The notes under the pieces are model-generated. The model did no database searches. It saw only the letters and a program-made list of their open reading frames with translations, and was not told the origin of the DNA. From Bacillus mobilis (GTDB taxonomy: Bacteria; Bacillota; Bacilli; Bacillales; Bacillaceae_G), in contig NZ_MACF01000078.1 in NCBI RefSeq assembly GCF_001884045.1, forward strand, positions 36,857 to 100,856: a stretch of 64,000 bases of DNA, read 5' to 3'. Numbering within the stretch: the first letter of the stretch is position 1; each line of letters opens with the position of its first letter. The position numbers and the translations under genes were made by a program. Shown piece by piece: positions 25,272 to 33,748 of this stretch.

Positions 25272-27396
25272 TGAAATATTTAAGTCAATTGATGATTCAA
25301 AGATATACAGATTACTCTGGATAGATGAAAGTAATGTTATTACATATTTAATCGATGTATATGATGAAAAAGCTATGCCTTTTGTAGATACACTGAAAAG
25401 TCTTCAAGAAGGCTTTTCGAATGGACAGTATATGAAAGTAAGCAATGATGAAGTATTTCCAGTTGTAAATCATCAAGAATTGACAGAAAAAGATATACTT
25501 ATGAGAGATAAGGCATGGAATATTATACAAGATTTAATAATTCAAGAACCTAACATTTATAAAAGAGATAAAAGAGGTACGTTAATTAGACAAACGAGAG
25601 GGAATTTTGGGTGCTCAAAACAAACGATTTACAAATATTTAAAGCGGTATTGGCAAAGAGGAAAGGTCAGAGATAGCCTACTTCCTGATTTTAAAAATTG
25701 CGGTAATAAGGGGAAGTCGAAGAATTGGAGCGGAAATAAGACGGGTAGACCGAGAATGACTAATAGCACGGGAATCAATATTACATCGGAATTAAAAGGA
25801 ATATTCAAGAAAGCTATACAAAATTATTATTTTACAAGTCCAGAAAATACACTGACATATACATACAAAATGATGATTAGGGATGCTTTTCAGGCAAGCA
25901 TTCGTTATCAAGATGGAACAAAGTATATTGTGATTGAAGACGCAGATACCATTCCTACTTTTCGACAGTTCTATTATTGGTTTCATAAAGAATATGGAGT
26001 TGAAGAAATTACGTCAGCTAAGCATGGGAGAAAGAAATTCGAAAGAGATCATAGGGCTGTTTTAGGTTCGTCTTCTTTTGAAGTTTTTGGACCGGGATCC
26101 AGATATCAAATTGATGCGACAATCGCTAACGTATATATAGTTTCTCGTTATAATTCTGATTGGGTATTGAAGAGACCAACTATATACTATGTAACGGATG
26201 TCTTTACCCATTTAATTACTGGTTTTTATATTGGGCTTGAAGGCCCCTCATGGACTGGAATGATGATGGCACTTTTGAATTCTACAGTTTATAAAAAGGA
26301 CTTTTGTGCGGATTATGGTATTAATATTACAGATAATTGTTGGCCAGCAGCACATCTACCAGAGATTATTTTAGGAGATCGCGGAGAGTTAGAAGGATAT
26401 AATGTAAATCATTTGATACAAGGGCTTAATATTACAGTGGAAAATAATCCATCCTTTCGTCCAGACTGGAAAGGCATTGTAGAAAAATTATTTGATACAT
26501 CTCAAGAAACAATACGCCCCTTTTTACCTGGATATGTTTTAAAAGATTGGGGTGAAAGAGGGGCAAAAGATCCACGTTTAGAGGCGAAACTCAATATAGA
26601 ACAATATACAAAAATTATTATCAATTTTATTCTGCATTACAATAAAAATTTCTATATGAAGAATTATATACGGGACAAAGATATGATAGTTGATAATGTA
26701 AAACCAACACCAATTGAATTGTGGAAATGGGGAATAAAAAATCGCTCTGGGAAATTACGAGTCGTTCATCCTGATATCATGAAATTTTATTTAATGCCGA
26801 GAGGTGTTGCTAGAATCACTGCAAAAGGAATCAGATTTGAAAAAATGTTGTATAGCTGTGACACGGCAATACAACAATCATGGTTTGCTACAGCAAGAAC
26901 AAAGAAAAGTTGGAAAGTGGATGCTTCTTATGATCCTCGAAATATGAATAATATTTATATTCATACAAAGGATGAAAAGATATTTGAAAACTGCTATTTA
27001 TTAAAACATCAAGAGCGATATCAAGATAAAGCCTTAGAGGAGGTTAGACAGTTAAATAGCTTAGAAAGTAAAGGTTACAAAGAAGAAGAACATATATTAC
27101 TACAAAATGAAATTAACTTTTTTGATAATATTCAATCGATTGTTAAAGAAGCTGTTAAGGAAGCAAGCAAAAAACAAACAAAGCATGTAATAAAGAGAAA
27201 GAAAATTAAAGACATCAAGCATCATACCCAATTGGAGAGGAAAATGCGAAGAACTGAGGAAGTATTTCAACTTGATAACAATGAAGAAGAGGCTCTACCA
27301 GAGGTTATTCATTTGGATAAACAACAAGAAGATGAATTCAAGCGTCGCTCAGTTAAAGAATTATTTAATAAAAGGAGGAGGCATAAGCATGAGTGA
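25243..27396 (+). CDS. tnsB: DDE transposase TnsB
   Basis: 717 aa from ATG 25243 (GAAAGGGG upstream); the GTG at 25231 is less likely. An N-terminal HTH region precedes the rve/RNase H domain. DDE residues by reading: Asp291 in YQIDATIANV, Asp379 in ILGDRGEL and Glu414 in WKGIVEKLF, spacing 87 and 34, normal for the family. A C-terminal beta barrel follows, and a very basic tail (about residues 640-717) is expected to contact TnsC. It binds the terminal repeats and performs 3'-end cutting and joining. The 3' end overlaps tnsC by 8 bp. Confidence 0.92.
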   Translation: MRILITLSVNEIFKSIDDSKIYRLLWIDESNVITYLIDVYDEKAMPFVDTLKSLQEGFSNGQYMKVSNDEVFPVVNHQELTEKDILMRDKAWNIIQDLIIQEPNIYKRDKRGTLIRQTRGNFGCSKQTIYKYLKRYWQRGKVRDSLLPDFKNCGNKGKSKNWSGNKTGRPRMTNSTGINITSELKGIFKKAIQNYYFTSPENTLTYTYKMMIRDAFQASIRYQDGTKYIVIEDADTIPTFRQFYYWFHKEYGVEEITSAKHGRKKFERDHRAVLGSSSFEVFGPGSRYQIDATIANVYIVSRYNSDWVLKRPTIYYVTDVFTHLITGFYIGLEGPSWTGMMMALLNSTVYKKDFCADYGINITDNCWPAAHLPEIILGDRGELEGYNVNHLIQGLNITVENNPSFRPDWKGIVEKLFDTSQETIRPFLPGYVLKDWGERGAKDPRLEAKLNIEQYTKIIINFILHYNKNFYMKNYIRDKDMIVDNVKPTPIELWKWGIKNRSGKLRVVHPDIMKFYLMPRGVARITAKGIRFEKMLYSCDTAIQQSWFATARTKKSWKVDASYDPRNMNNIYIHTKDEKIFENCYLLKHQERYQDKALEEVRQLNSLESKGYKEEEHILLQNEINFFDNIQSIVKEAVKEASKKQTKHVIKRKKIKDIKHHTQLERKMRRTEEVFQLDNNEEEALPEVIHLDKQQEDEFKRRSVKELFNKRRRHKHE

Positions 27397-29029
27397 CACT
27401 CTAAGAGAAATACAGTTAGATAATGGGACATACGCTTTTCTAGCTCAATATCAGCAACAGCAATTAGTTGATTATCAGGGGAATCCGCTGATAGAAGCTT
27501 TACCTGGCATATTGTCATATGAAGAAGCTTTTGATCAACTTAGCTTCCTACCCAATTATCATGAAAAAGAAAGAAATTTATCAGATCATCATCGATTTCA
27601 TGCCTTATTACGTTTAACTCGTTTTTTTCAACCAATTTCTCAAACATTAGACTTGGAAAGACGTTTTTCAAGATTTTTACGCTATGGATATGTGAATCGG
27701 AATCCTCTTCAAAAGCAACACGTTCAAGTATTAAATGAATTACATCATCAATTAGTAGAAAGAAATAATTTAAGTCTGCCGGCGGATATACGGGCTACTG
27801 CATCTAGTTTTACATTAATGGGTTTCTCTGGCATTGGAAAATCAACAGCTATAGAACGAATACTTTCATTATATCCTCAACTTATTATTCATAGAGATCC
27901 CCTCAATACGCTTCAAATTGTTTGGTTAAAATTAAATTGCCCACATGATGGGTCGTTAAAGTCATTATGTCAAAACTTCTTTGAAAAGATAGATCAATTA
28001 ATTGGCACAAACTATCTCGAAAGTTATGGGAAATCCTCTAATTCTATAAGTTCAATGGTAACTAGGATGGGGCAAATTTCTAGACTACATTGTGTTGGTG
28101 CATTGATCATAGATGAAATTCAACATCTGTTGGCAGCGACAGGGGATGCCTCTGAGAAAATGATGAATTTTTTTGTTACCCTTATTAATGAAATTGGTAT
28201 TCCGGTAATGATAATTGGAACCATGAGGGCTAGGAGCCTTTTACAAAAAGATTTTAGACAAGCACGTCGTGGTAGTGGACAAGGTGATATGGTCTGGCAA
28301 CAAATGAGCAATAAAGAAGATTGGGAAGTTTTAATTACAAGTATGTGGGATTATCAGTGGACAAAGCAACATGTGGAACTAAATCAAGATTTATTAGATG
28401 TTATTTACGAGGAAAGCGAGGGTATTACTGATATAGCTATAAAGTTGTTTTTACTAGCACAGGGGCGAGCGATTGAAACGGGCATAGAAAAAATTTCATC
28501 AGAATTAATCAGAAAAGTGGGTAAAGAAGATTTAAGACTTGTTCAACCTATGCTTCAAGCTCTTAAATCTGGTTGTGAAACAGAAATTGCAAAGTATGAA
28601 GATCTTGTATCGTTAGATATACAAGATTATATATTTAATAAACTTCCAGTAATTGATATGAGAGCCAAACTCCAAGATAAAAAAGAAAAAATCGCACAAG
28701 AGCGTCAGAAAATAGAACCAACAAAGGTAGAGAAATTGATTATTTCCCTTATAAACTTAGATATAAACGAAAAGGATGCAGAAAGAGCAACAAAATATGT
28801 ATTAAATAAATCACCTAACTCTAAAATTAGTGAGTTGATGAAAGAAGCTTTACAATATATTAAGGACAAAGGAAGCAAAAAGAAAAAAGTTGTAGTAGAG
28901 GATAAAAATAAATTAAAGTGTATCATTGATGAAGGTAAAAAGAATAGACAGTCTGCGTATGAGGCTCTCAATGGTGAAGGATATATTAAGGACCCTTTAA
29001 AAGAATTTAATTATAAAGAATCAAGGTGA
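27389..29029 (+). CDS. tnsC: AAA+ regulator TnsC
   Basis: 546 aa from ATG 27389 behind AAAGGAGGAGG, inside the end of tnsB. Walker A GFSGIGKST at about residues 145-153 and Walker B LIIDEIQHLL at about 237-246, then IGTMRARS (sensor I region). TnsC links the target selector to the TnsAB transposase and imposes target immunity. The size is close to Tn7 TnsC (555 aa) and larger than TniB. The Lys-rich C-terminus (residues 430-546) is predicted helical and is the likely TnsA contact. Confidence 0.9.
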   Translation: MSDTLREIQLDNGTYAFLAQYQQQQLVDYQGNPLIEALPGILSYEEAFDQLSFLPNYHEKERNLSDHHRFHALLRLTRFFQPISQTLDLERRFSRFLRYGYVNRNPLQKQHVQVLNELHHQLVERNNLSLPADIRATASSFTLMGFSGIGKSTAIERILSLYPQLIIHRDPLNTLQIVWLKLNCPHDGSLKSLCQNFFEKIDQLIGTNYLESYGKSSNSISSMVTRMGQISRLHCVGALIIDEIQHLLAATGDASEKMMNFFVTLINEIGIPVMIIGTMRARSLLQKDFRQARRGSGQGDMVWQQMSNKEDWEVLITSMWDYQWTKQHVELNQDLLDVIYEESEGITDIAIKLFLLAQGRAIETGIEKISSELIRKVGKEDLRLVQPMLQALKSGCETEIAKYEDLVSLDIQDYIFNKLPVIDMRAKLQDKKEKIAQERQKIEPTKVEKLIISLINLDINEKDAERATKYVLNKSPNSKISELMKEALQYIKDKGSKKKKVVVEDKNKLKCIIDEGKKNRQSAYEALNGEGYIKDPLKEFNYKESR

Positions 29030-29035
29030 TGTAAA

Positions 29036-30919
29036 ATGCTTGATTATTTTCCTGTACCGTATGAGGATGAATTGTTTTATAGTATAGTCTCTAGATATCA
29101 TATTCGAAGTCCAGATTTATCAAAAAAGCATACTATGAAGAAGTTGTTTAATAAAAGTGGCTGTTTCTTCGGGATTGAATCCATTGGTGAATTAAAATAT
29201 TTAGTTGATAATTTACAAGTGTTTTCAGATGTGTTTACTGAAAAGTATTTTATAGAAAGGCATTCACTGATTCCACTTATAAGACCATTTAAAACAAAAG
29301 AATGGTACGAACAATTAAGCATAGGAATCTCTTCAAAAGTTTATCAGAGTTTATTTAGTTTGAAAAAAGGGAATATAAAGTCAAAAGAGCATTTATATTA
29401 TTGCTCTGTATGCGTAAAGGAACAATATCAACTTTATGGTGAAGGGTATTGGAATAGAGTACATCAGGTTCCAGGAGTTTTTGTATGCATTAAACATCAA
29501 TTACCTCTAAAGAAACATCCGGTTAATATTATGACTTTTCGGTCTCATAATTTTATCTATCCAAATCTAAAGGATAGTAACAGCAATGAGATATTCATGG
29601 AAAGTGAACTTGTGGATGAATTAATAGGAATTGCAGAAGATGTAAAATATTTGCTAGATAAAAATTTTTCGTCTTTTTCAAAAGATTATTATGTTGAGAA
29701 ATATGAGACACTTTTGAAGGTTAAAGGGATTGGATACCCCACTTTAAAAAGACATCAGCGCTTAAGGGAGTTACTTCAAGATCATTATTCGCAAACCCTA
29801 TTAAGGATGTTAGAATCCTCATTTAAAATAGATGAAAGATTATCATGGGTAAATTATATTCTGGGGAAAGGTAGTATACAATTTTGTCATCCCATTAGGC
29901 ATATATTGATTATGCGATGTTTGTGTGGCTCAGTAAAAAATTTTTTTGAAAATGAATATTTGTATGAACCCTTTGGAAAAGGTCCATGGTTATGCATGAA
30001 TTCCCTATCGAATCATTATTTACAAAAATGTGTAGATAAGGTGGAAATCAGTGTTCACGGATTGAATCGAGAAATTCAAGGGGATTTTGAGTGTGATTGT
30101 GGTTATATATATAGACTTAGGGAATGGGAGCAAAACCCCCTAGAAGTTGCATTCTTTAATAATAGGATTATTCAAAAAGGCCACGTATGGGAAGTGGAGT
30201 TTAGCAAACTTTTATCTAGTGGATTAACACAAAAAGAAATAGCTATGAAAACGGGTTTTACACCACCGACTATACGAAAAATATTGAAGGATCGTAAAAA
30301 TGTCCCAATTAAAAAATCGAGAGAAGACAGTTTGAAGGTCGCTCGAGAAAAGAAAACAGCTCAGTACAAGCATAAATGGATACAATTACGAAATAAATAT
30401 CCAGCGTATACGAGAGCGAAATTAAGTGGTTTAAATAGAGCTGCATATGCGTGGCTAAGCAATTATGAGAGAGCGTGGTTAGAGGAACATTCACCACTTA
30501 AGGTTTTGGGGAAGCATTCAAAAAAAAAGAGTGTAGAAAGCTACAATAGAGAAGATTTAATATTAATCGAAGAAGCAAAAAAAATAGTTGATAACTGGGA
30601 TGAATATGAAAAAAACAGAGGTAAGTTAATTAGAAAAACGTATGCAGCTGTTACGAAAATATTAGGTGTATACCAGAAATGTCAAAAAAAGAAAAATCAT
30701 TCTTTATTACAAAGTTACATTGTCACAGTTGAAGAATCTTTACAAGATTTTCAAAAAAGAAGAGTTCGATATTTATTAAATACAAAATTCAAAGATAAAG
30801 TAGTTACTTTATCTAAAATAAAAGAGGCTGCAAGTATAAAGGTGGCTGTAAGGGAAGGCGAAGGGGATATAAAAGAATACGTTGAAAAATTGATCAAAGC
30901 TCATAATCAAACAAACTAA
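29036..30919 (+). CDS. tnsD: TnsD/TniQ-family target selector
   Basis: 627 aa; ATG after AAGGTGATG. The N-terminal TniQ domain begins FPVPYEDELFYSIVSRYHIRS. A zinc-binding block follows (YYCSVCVKEQYQLYGEGYWNRVHQ...VCIKHQLPL; C-x2-C...C-x2-H). A second set of cysteines (MRCLCG; CDCGYIYR) and an HTH (GLTQKEIAMKTGFTPPTIRKIL) lie in the C-terminal half. The length is that of a DNA-binding TnsD, not a short CRISPR-type TniQ. It should therefore recognise one attachment site. It is the only selector; no TnsE, Cas gene or CRISPR array is present. Last gene of the operon. Confidence 0.88.
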   Translation: MLDYFPVPYEDELFYSIVSRYHIRSPDLSKKHTMKKLFNKSGCFFGIESIGELKYLVDNLQVFSDVFTEKYFIERHSLIPLIRPFKTKEWYEQLSIGISSKVYQSLFSLKKGNIKSKEHLYYCSVCVKEQYQLYGEGYWNRVHQVPGVFVCIKHQLPLKKHPVNIMTFRSHNFIYPNLKDSNSNEIFMESELVDELIGIAEDVKYLLDKNFSSFSKDYYVEKYETLLKVKGIGYPTLKRHQRLRELLQDHYSQTLLRMLESSFKIDERLSWVNYILGKGSIQFCHPIRHILIMRCLCGSVKNFFENEYLYEPFGKGPWLCMNSLSNHYLQKCVDKVEISVHGLNREIQGDFECDCGYIYRLREWEQNPLEVAFFNNRIIQKGHVWEVEFSKLLSSGLTQKEIAMKTGFTPPTIRKILKDRKNVPIKKSREDSLKVAREKKTAQYKHKWIQLRNKYPAYTRAKLSGLNRAAYAWLSNYERAWLEEHSPLKVLGKHSKKKSVESYNREDLILIEEAKKIVDNWDEYEKNRGKLIRKTYAAVTKILGVYQKCQKKKNHSLLQSYIVTVEESLQDFQKRRVRYLLNTKFKDKVVTLSKIKEAASIKVAVREGEGDIKEYVEKLIKAHNQTN

Positions 30920-31015
30920 AAGATAGTATGGGCTAAGGATTATAAATCATCGTTTTTAAAACAAAAAAATTCATTCGTGAGTTTAAAATAAATATAACTC
31001 TTTTATAAAAAGGAT

Positions 31016-31048
31016 AAACCGAAATCTTTCTATGATTTCGGTTTTTTT
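31016..31048 (+). terminator. Terminator of the tns operon
   Basis: AAACCGAAATC (31016-31026) pairs with GATTTCGGTTT (31034-31044), followed by TTTT. Confidence 0.8.
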
Positions 31049-31181
31049 ATTGAGATATAGTGAGTATGATGAATAAATAAGAGAAGAAGAAAATTAATAT
31101 CGAATGTATAAACAAACAAGGGGATATAGATAGAAAGTTAACCCATTTTGTTCTGAACTTTTGTTTTACAAGAAAAAATAT

Positions 31182-31220
31182 AAAGAGTGTGTTTTGATCC
31201 TTTTCAGAACACACTCTTTA
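31182..31220. terminator. Second hairpin before the transposon right end
   Basis: AAAGAGTGTGTT pairs with AACACACTCTTT, with A-rich sequence on one side and T-rich on the other. It may insulate the transposon end from outside transcription. Confidence 0.65.
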
Positions 31221-31286
31221 TTTATGCTCAAGTATTGAGTGGGAGTGTATAAATTTTTAATAATTTATTTTAGTAGGATAGTCCAT

Positions 31287-31507
31287 AACTTTCTTGTAAT
31301 AATTAAGATAGTATGCATTCCTAAAGGAAATACATTAGTGTTCAACTTTCTTGTAATTATTTTCTCTTAAGGGCCTTAAATATAATGGTTTAAAAGCATA
31401 TTAGTAAAAGGGTTTGTTGTAATTAAACACGTTGTGAACTTAAAAGAAAGTTGTACATTTTACAACAAAGTAGCAGTATTAGTGTAAAACTTTCTTTTAA
31501 CAATACA
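31287..31507 (-). repeat. Transposon right (L-like) end with dispersed TnsB-type sites
   Basis: Inverted copies of the end motif: AACTTTCTTGTA at 31287-31298 and 31344-31355, a degenerate GTTTGTTGTA at 31412-31421, and ACTTTCTTTTA at 31489-31499, 8 nt from the terminal ACA at 31505-31507. Two forward copies (TAAAAGAAAGTTG at 31441 and TACAACAAAGTAG at 31461) are also 20 bp apart, so this end carries sites in both orientations. Confidence 0.75.
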
Positions 31508-31560
31508 CGTAACAGTTTAACTAGGGGACTTTATATAAAAGAAAGGTGTGTATTAAGTAT

Positions 31561-31722
31561 ATGGATATTATGCAACAATTAATGGACGTAGATAAAAAAG
31601 CTAGGGAACGAGAAAGAATGGAACTCATTCAACGATTTTATAATGAGGGAGTTTCTATCACGACAATTGCAAATGCGACAAATATGTGTGAAGAGGAAAT
31701 TTCTTATATATTAAGTAACTAG
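31561..31722 (+). CDS. Short protein resembling the C-terminal tail of the Rpn protein
   Basis: 53 aa from ATG 31561 with AGAAAGGTG upstream. The sequence is MDIMQQLMDVDKKARERER followed by a helix-turn-helix-like end, LIQRFYNEGVSITTIANATN ... ISYILSN. This aligns by eye with the end of the 295-aa Rpn-family protein encoded next (LIQNMIKVGVPLEKVAEAAE ... VNEILRNKK). It may be a stand-alone tail module or the remnant of a second Rpn gene. It starts 54 bp outside the transposon right end and is followed by its own terminator. Confidence 0.55.
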   Translation: MDIMQQLMDVDKKARERERMELIQRFYNEGVSITTIANATNMCEEEISYILSN

Positions 31723-31752
31723 TAGCCATATTTGATGAGATGAATAGAGGAG

Positions 31753-31785
31753 AAAAAGATAGAATTGTAATTCTATCTTTTTTTA
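31753..31785 (+). terminator. Rho-independent terminator
   Basis: AAAAAGATAGAAT pairs with ATTCTATCTTTTT, with TTT continuing, after the 53-aa gene. Confidence 0.8.
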
Positions 31786-31829
31786 TGCTCTTAAATACAA
31801 TTTTAAAACGAGAAAGGTAGAGGGAGAAC

Positions 31830-32717
31830 ATGAGTGTATATGTAAAAAAGAATCTAGTAAATTTACGAGTTGATTATGCTTTTAAGCGTTTGTTTGGAGT
31901 AGAAGGAAATGAAGATATATTAATTGGATTTCTTAACGCGGTACTACAATCATCTATTGATGAAGAAATTACATCTTTGCACTTAGATGATCCGCATCTT
32001 CCAAGAGAGCAGAAGGATGATAAATTGTCTATTTTAGATTTGCGAGCTACGCTAAATAGTGGTATAAAAATTAATATAGAGATTCAAGTTCGAGACAAAA
32101 AAGATATGATAGAGCGTTCTTTGTTCTATTGGTCAGGTATGTATTATTCTCAAATGACTCAAGGGATGAAATATACAGAATTAAGACCAACCATTTGTAT
32201 TAATATAGTGGATTTCATTCTATTTCCAGAGGAGCAGGAGTTTCATAATGTTAATACAGTGATGAACAAAAAATCTAAACGTATCATTACCGAAAATATG
32301 CAGTTGCATTTTCTTGAAATCCCAAAAGTGATTCAAGAATGGCAAGGGAAACGAATGGATCCGTGGGAAGATTCTTTAGCGCGTTGGTTACTATTATTTC
32401 CTGCGCATGAGGATGAGAGATTAACAACAATCCTGGAGGCGATAGCAATGGAAAAAGATCCAGTTTTAAAAAAAGCGATAGAGGATTGGGAGCGTTTAAG
32501 TAGCGATAAGGATTTTTTACGCTTATATTGGGCTAGAGAAAAAGAAATAAAAGATAGAATATCTGAAATAGAAACAGCAGAAGAAAAAGGTGCAAAAGAA
32601 GCCAAAATACAACTAATTCAAAACATGATTAAAGTAGGTGTACCTTTAGAGAAAGTTGCAGAGGCTGCAGAATTAAGTGTTGAAGAGGTTAATGAGATTT
32701 TAAGAAATAAAAAATAG
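31830..32717 (+). CDS. Rpn-family PD-(D/E)XK nuclease / putative transposase
   Basis: 295 aa; ATG after AGGGAGAAC. The N-terminus (LRVDYAFKRLFG...DILIGFLNAVL) and SILDLRATLNSGIKINIEIQV (Asp ... Glu-x-Gln nuclease core) define the PDDEXK_2/Rpn family, as does ERSLFYWSGMYYSQM. The C-terminus has a charged coiled-coil-like helix (EIETAEEKGAKEAKIQLIQN) and a final HTH-like turn. Rpn proteins are recombination-promoting nucleases and several act in phage defence or plasmid biology. All visible core residues are intact. Single-gene unit closed by a terminator. Confidence 0.85.
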   Translation: MSVYVKKNLVNLRVDYAFKRLFGVEGNEDILIGFLNAVLQSSIDEEITSLHLDDPHLPREQKDDKLSILDLRATLNSGIKINIEIQVRDKKDMIERSLFYWSGMYYSQMTQGMKYTELRPTICINIVDFILFPEEQEFHNVNTVMNKKSKRIITENMQLHFLEIPKVIQEWQGKRMDPWEDSLARWLLLFPAHEDERLTTILEAIAMEKDPVLKKAIEDWERLSSDKDFLRLYWAREKEIKDRISEIETAEEKGAKEAKIQLIQNMIKVGVPLEKVAEAAELSVEEVNEILRNKK

Positions 32718-32728
32718 ATATAAATGAT

Positions 32729-32770
32729 AAAAAACAGGTAATTGTGATTAAACATGATTACCTGTTTTTT
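32729..32770 (+). terminator. Rho-independent terminator
   Basis: AAAAAACAGGTAAT pairs perfectly with ATTACCTGTTTTTT, directly after the Rpn gene. Confidence 0.85.
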
Positions 32771-32923
32771 GATTTAATGAAAGTAAGTGAATATATGTGA
32801 AGGTAGGGGGAATAGTTATGAAAGTGACAAGAGGGAATGTTAAATGAAGTGTGTAATTTTTACATACTTATTTATTCTGTTATTAAAAAAATATAAAGAA
32901 TATAAGGGGAAGTTATTTGTATT

Positions 32924-33112
32924 ATGAAAAAGAAAAAAGAAGCATATTATGTACATGTATATACGCTTAGAGACAAAAGTACAAAATCGATAAAAATAGA
33001 ACCATGGCGCTCATTGAAAGAGGAAATGAATGTTTTGGGTCTTAAGGACAGTGATATTTTTCAAATTCAAATGGTATGGTACGATCCAAACAAAGATGAT
33101 AAAAAGAAATGA
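32924..33112 (+). CDS. Small basic hypothetical protein before the conjugation operon
   Basis: 62 aa; ATG after AAGGGGAAGTTATTTGTATT. Lys-rich at both ends (MKKKKEAYYV; NKDDKKK). The middle is predicted alpha/beta without motif, and no membrane segment or cysteine is seen. I do not recognise it. It lies immediately upstream of the conjugation promoter, so it may belong to transfer control, but nothing in the sequence proves this. Confidence 0.5.
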   Translation: MKKKKEAYYVHVYTLRDKSTKSIKIEPWRSLKEEMNVLGLKDSDIFQIQMVWYDPNKDDKKK

Positions 33113-33164
33113 AGTAAAATGGAACACGAAAAGTCCAATTTTATTTTTTAGGTGTAAATAAGGC

Positions 33165-33193
33165 TTGTTTTTTTAAAATCGTATTGCTATAAT
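33165..33193 (+). promoter_or_regulatory. Promoter of the conjugation operon
   Basis: TTGTTT at 33165-33170, 17-bp spacer, TATAAT at 33188-33193. Transcription would start near 33200, about 50 nt before the leader hairpin. Confidence 0.7.
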
Positions 33194-33250
33194 ATAAACG
33201 TAATAAGATTTAACAATAAAATAAAAAATTAATCAGTTCGCATATAAGAG

Positions 33251-33306
33251 AAGACCTCAATATGCGCCATGTCCTTAGGGGACGTGTGCGTGTATTGGGG
33301 TCTTTT
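33251..33306 (+). promoter_or_regulatory. Leader hairpin with intrinsic-terminator form (attenuator candidate)
   Basis: AAGACCTCAA (33251-33260) pairs with TTGGGGTCTT (33295-33304), continuing inward through TATGCGC/GCGTGTA and CATGTCC/GGACGTG with only one bulge and a few G-T pairs. That gives about 24 bp closed by a 5-nt loop and followed by TTT. It lies between the promoter at 33165-33193 and the first gene. CGCATA at 33239-33244 can pair with TATGCG at 33261-33266, which would break the 5' arm: a possible antiterminator. Confidence 0.65.
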
Positions 33307-33346
33307 TGCGTTTTGCGAGCAAAAAACACCCGGAGGTGCAGGAATT

Positions 33347-33682
33347 ATGTTGAATTGGTTGTCTGCAAAACTTATGACAACACCGGTAGGAGATTTTCTG
33401 CTGGCAAAAACTAGTTTTGAGAAAGGTCTTACTGGGCACACCAGTGGTACAGATGCTACCACTGTACAAAAAAGCATGAATACCCTTGTAACAACATTAA
33501 TTGGTTTTGGGGGGATTTGGGTAGCGGCTTGCGTTGTATTTGCAGCTATTAAACTATCTGGTGCACAAGGGAAAAACCCTGAAAACCGTACACAAGCCAT
33601 GATTGGTTTGGCTTGTGCGGCAATTGGAGGCTTTGTCATGATCAAAGCATACGACATCGCTGCTTGGGTTACAAAAATTTAA
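33347..33682 (+). CDS. Pilin-like (VirB2/TrbC-type) conjugation protein
   Basis: 111 aa from ATG 33347, set by GGAGGTG at 33332; the longer frame starting at 33269 runs through the leader hairpin and is not real. Two hydrophobic helices, TLVTTLIGFGGIWVAACVVFAAIKL and MIGLACAAIGGFVMIKAYDIAAW, are separated by a short polar loop, the VirB2/TrbC layout. There is no long signal peptide. First gene of the type IV secretion operon, before PrgI. The SD lies in CACCCGGAGGTG, itself a small hairpin that might mask it. Confidence 0.65.
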   Translation: MLNWLSAKLMTTPVGDFLLAKTSFEKGLTGHTSGTDATTVQKSMNTLVTTLIGFGGIWVAACVVFAAIKLSGAQGKNPENRTQAMIGLACAAIGGFVMIKAYDIAAWVTKI

Positions 33683-33697
33683 CATAAGAGTTTATAA

Positions 33698-33724
33698 AAG
33701 CTCTCCTCTATTTGGGGAGAGCTT
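33698..33724 (+). other. Hairpin between pilin-like and prgI genes
   Basis: AAGCTCTCC pairs with GGAGAGCTT and lacks a T tract. It is probably an mRNA processing or stability element that lets the pilin-like transcript accumulate, rather than a full terminator. Confidence 0.5.
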
Positions 33725-33748
33725 CTCTTATATAAGGGAGGAAACAAA

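Larger units (their letters stand above)
2472..31507. mobile_element. Tn7-like transposon with arsenic-resistance cargo (29,036 bp)
   Basis: Delimited from its ends. The left terminus reads TGTGTAATTACAACAAAGT and the inverted right terminus TGTATTGTTAAAAGAAAGT, identical at 14 of 19 positions, with 8 nt before the first TnsB-type site on both sides. The 5-bp flanks are CATAA (2467-2471) and CGTAA (31508-31512), 4 of 5 matching, as expected for a 5-bp Tn7-family duplication with one later change. The left end has four tightly packed sites and the right end dispersed sites, like Tn7 R and L. tnsABC and tnsD/tniQ run toward the dispersed end, as in Tn7, but with about 22 kb of cargo between the tight end and tnsA. 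Ends are inferred by eye; the core genes are clear. Confidence 0.8.

Noticed and set aside
25792-25986. Minus-strand frames within tnsB, tnsC, the VirB6-like gene and other large genes
   Set aside because: They are shadows of strong plus-strand genes: no SD, unusual composition and no motifs.
24432-30919. CRISPR-associated transposon (CAST)
   Set aside because: tnsABC and a TniQ protein are present, but there are no cas genes, no repeat-spacer array and the single TniQ has the long DNA-binding TnsD architecture.
33269-33346. N-terminal extension of the pilin-like gene to 33269
   Set aside because: The extra codons run through the leader hairpin and T tract; a proper SD lies at 33332, before ATG 33347.
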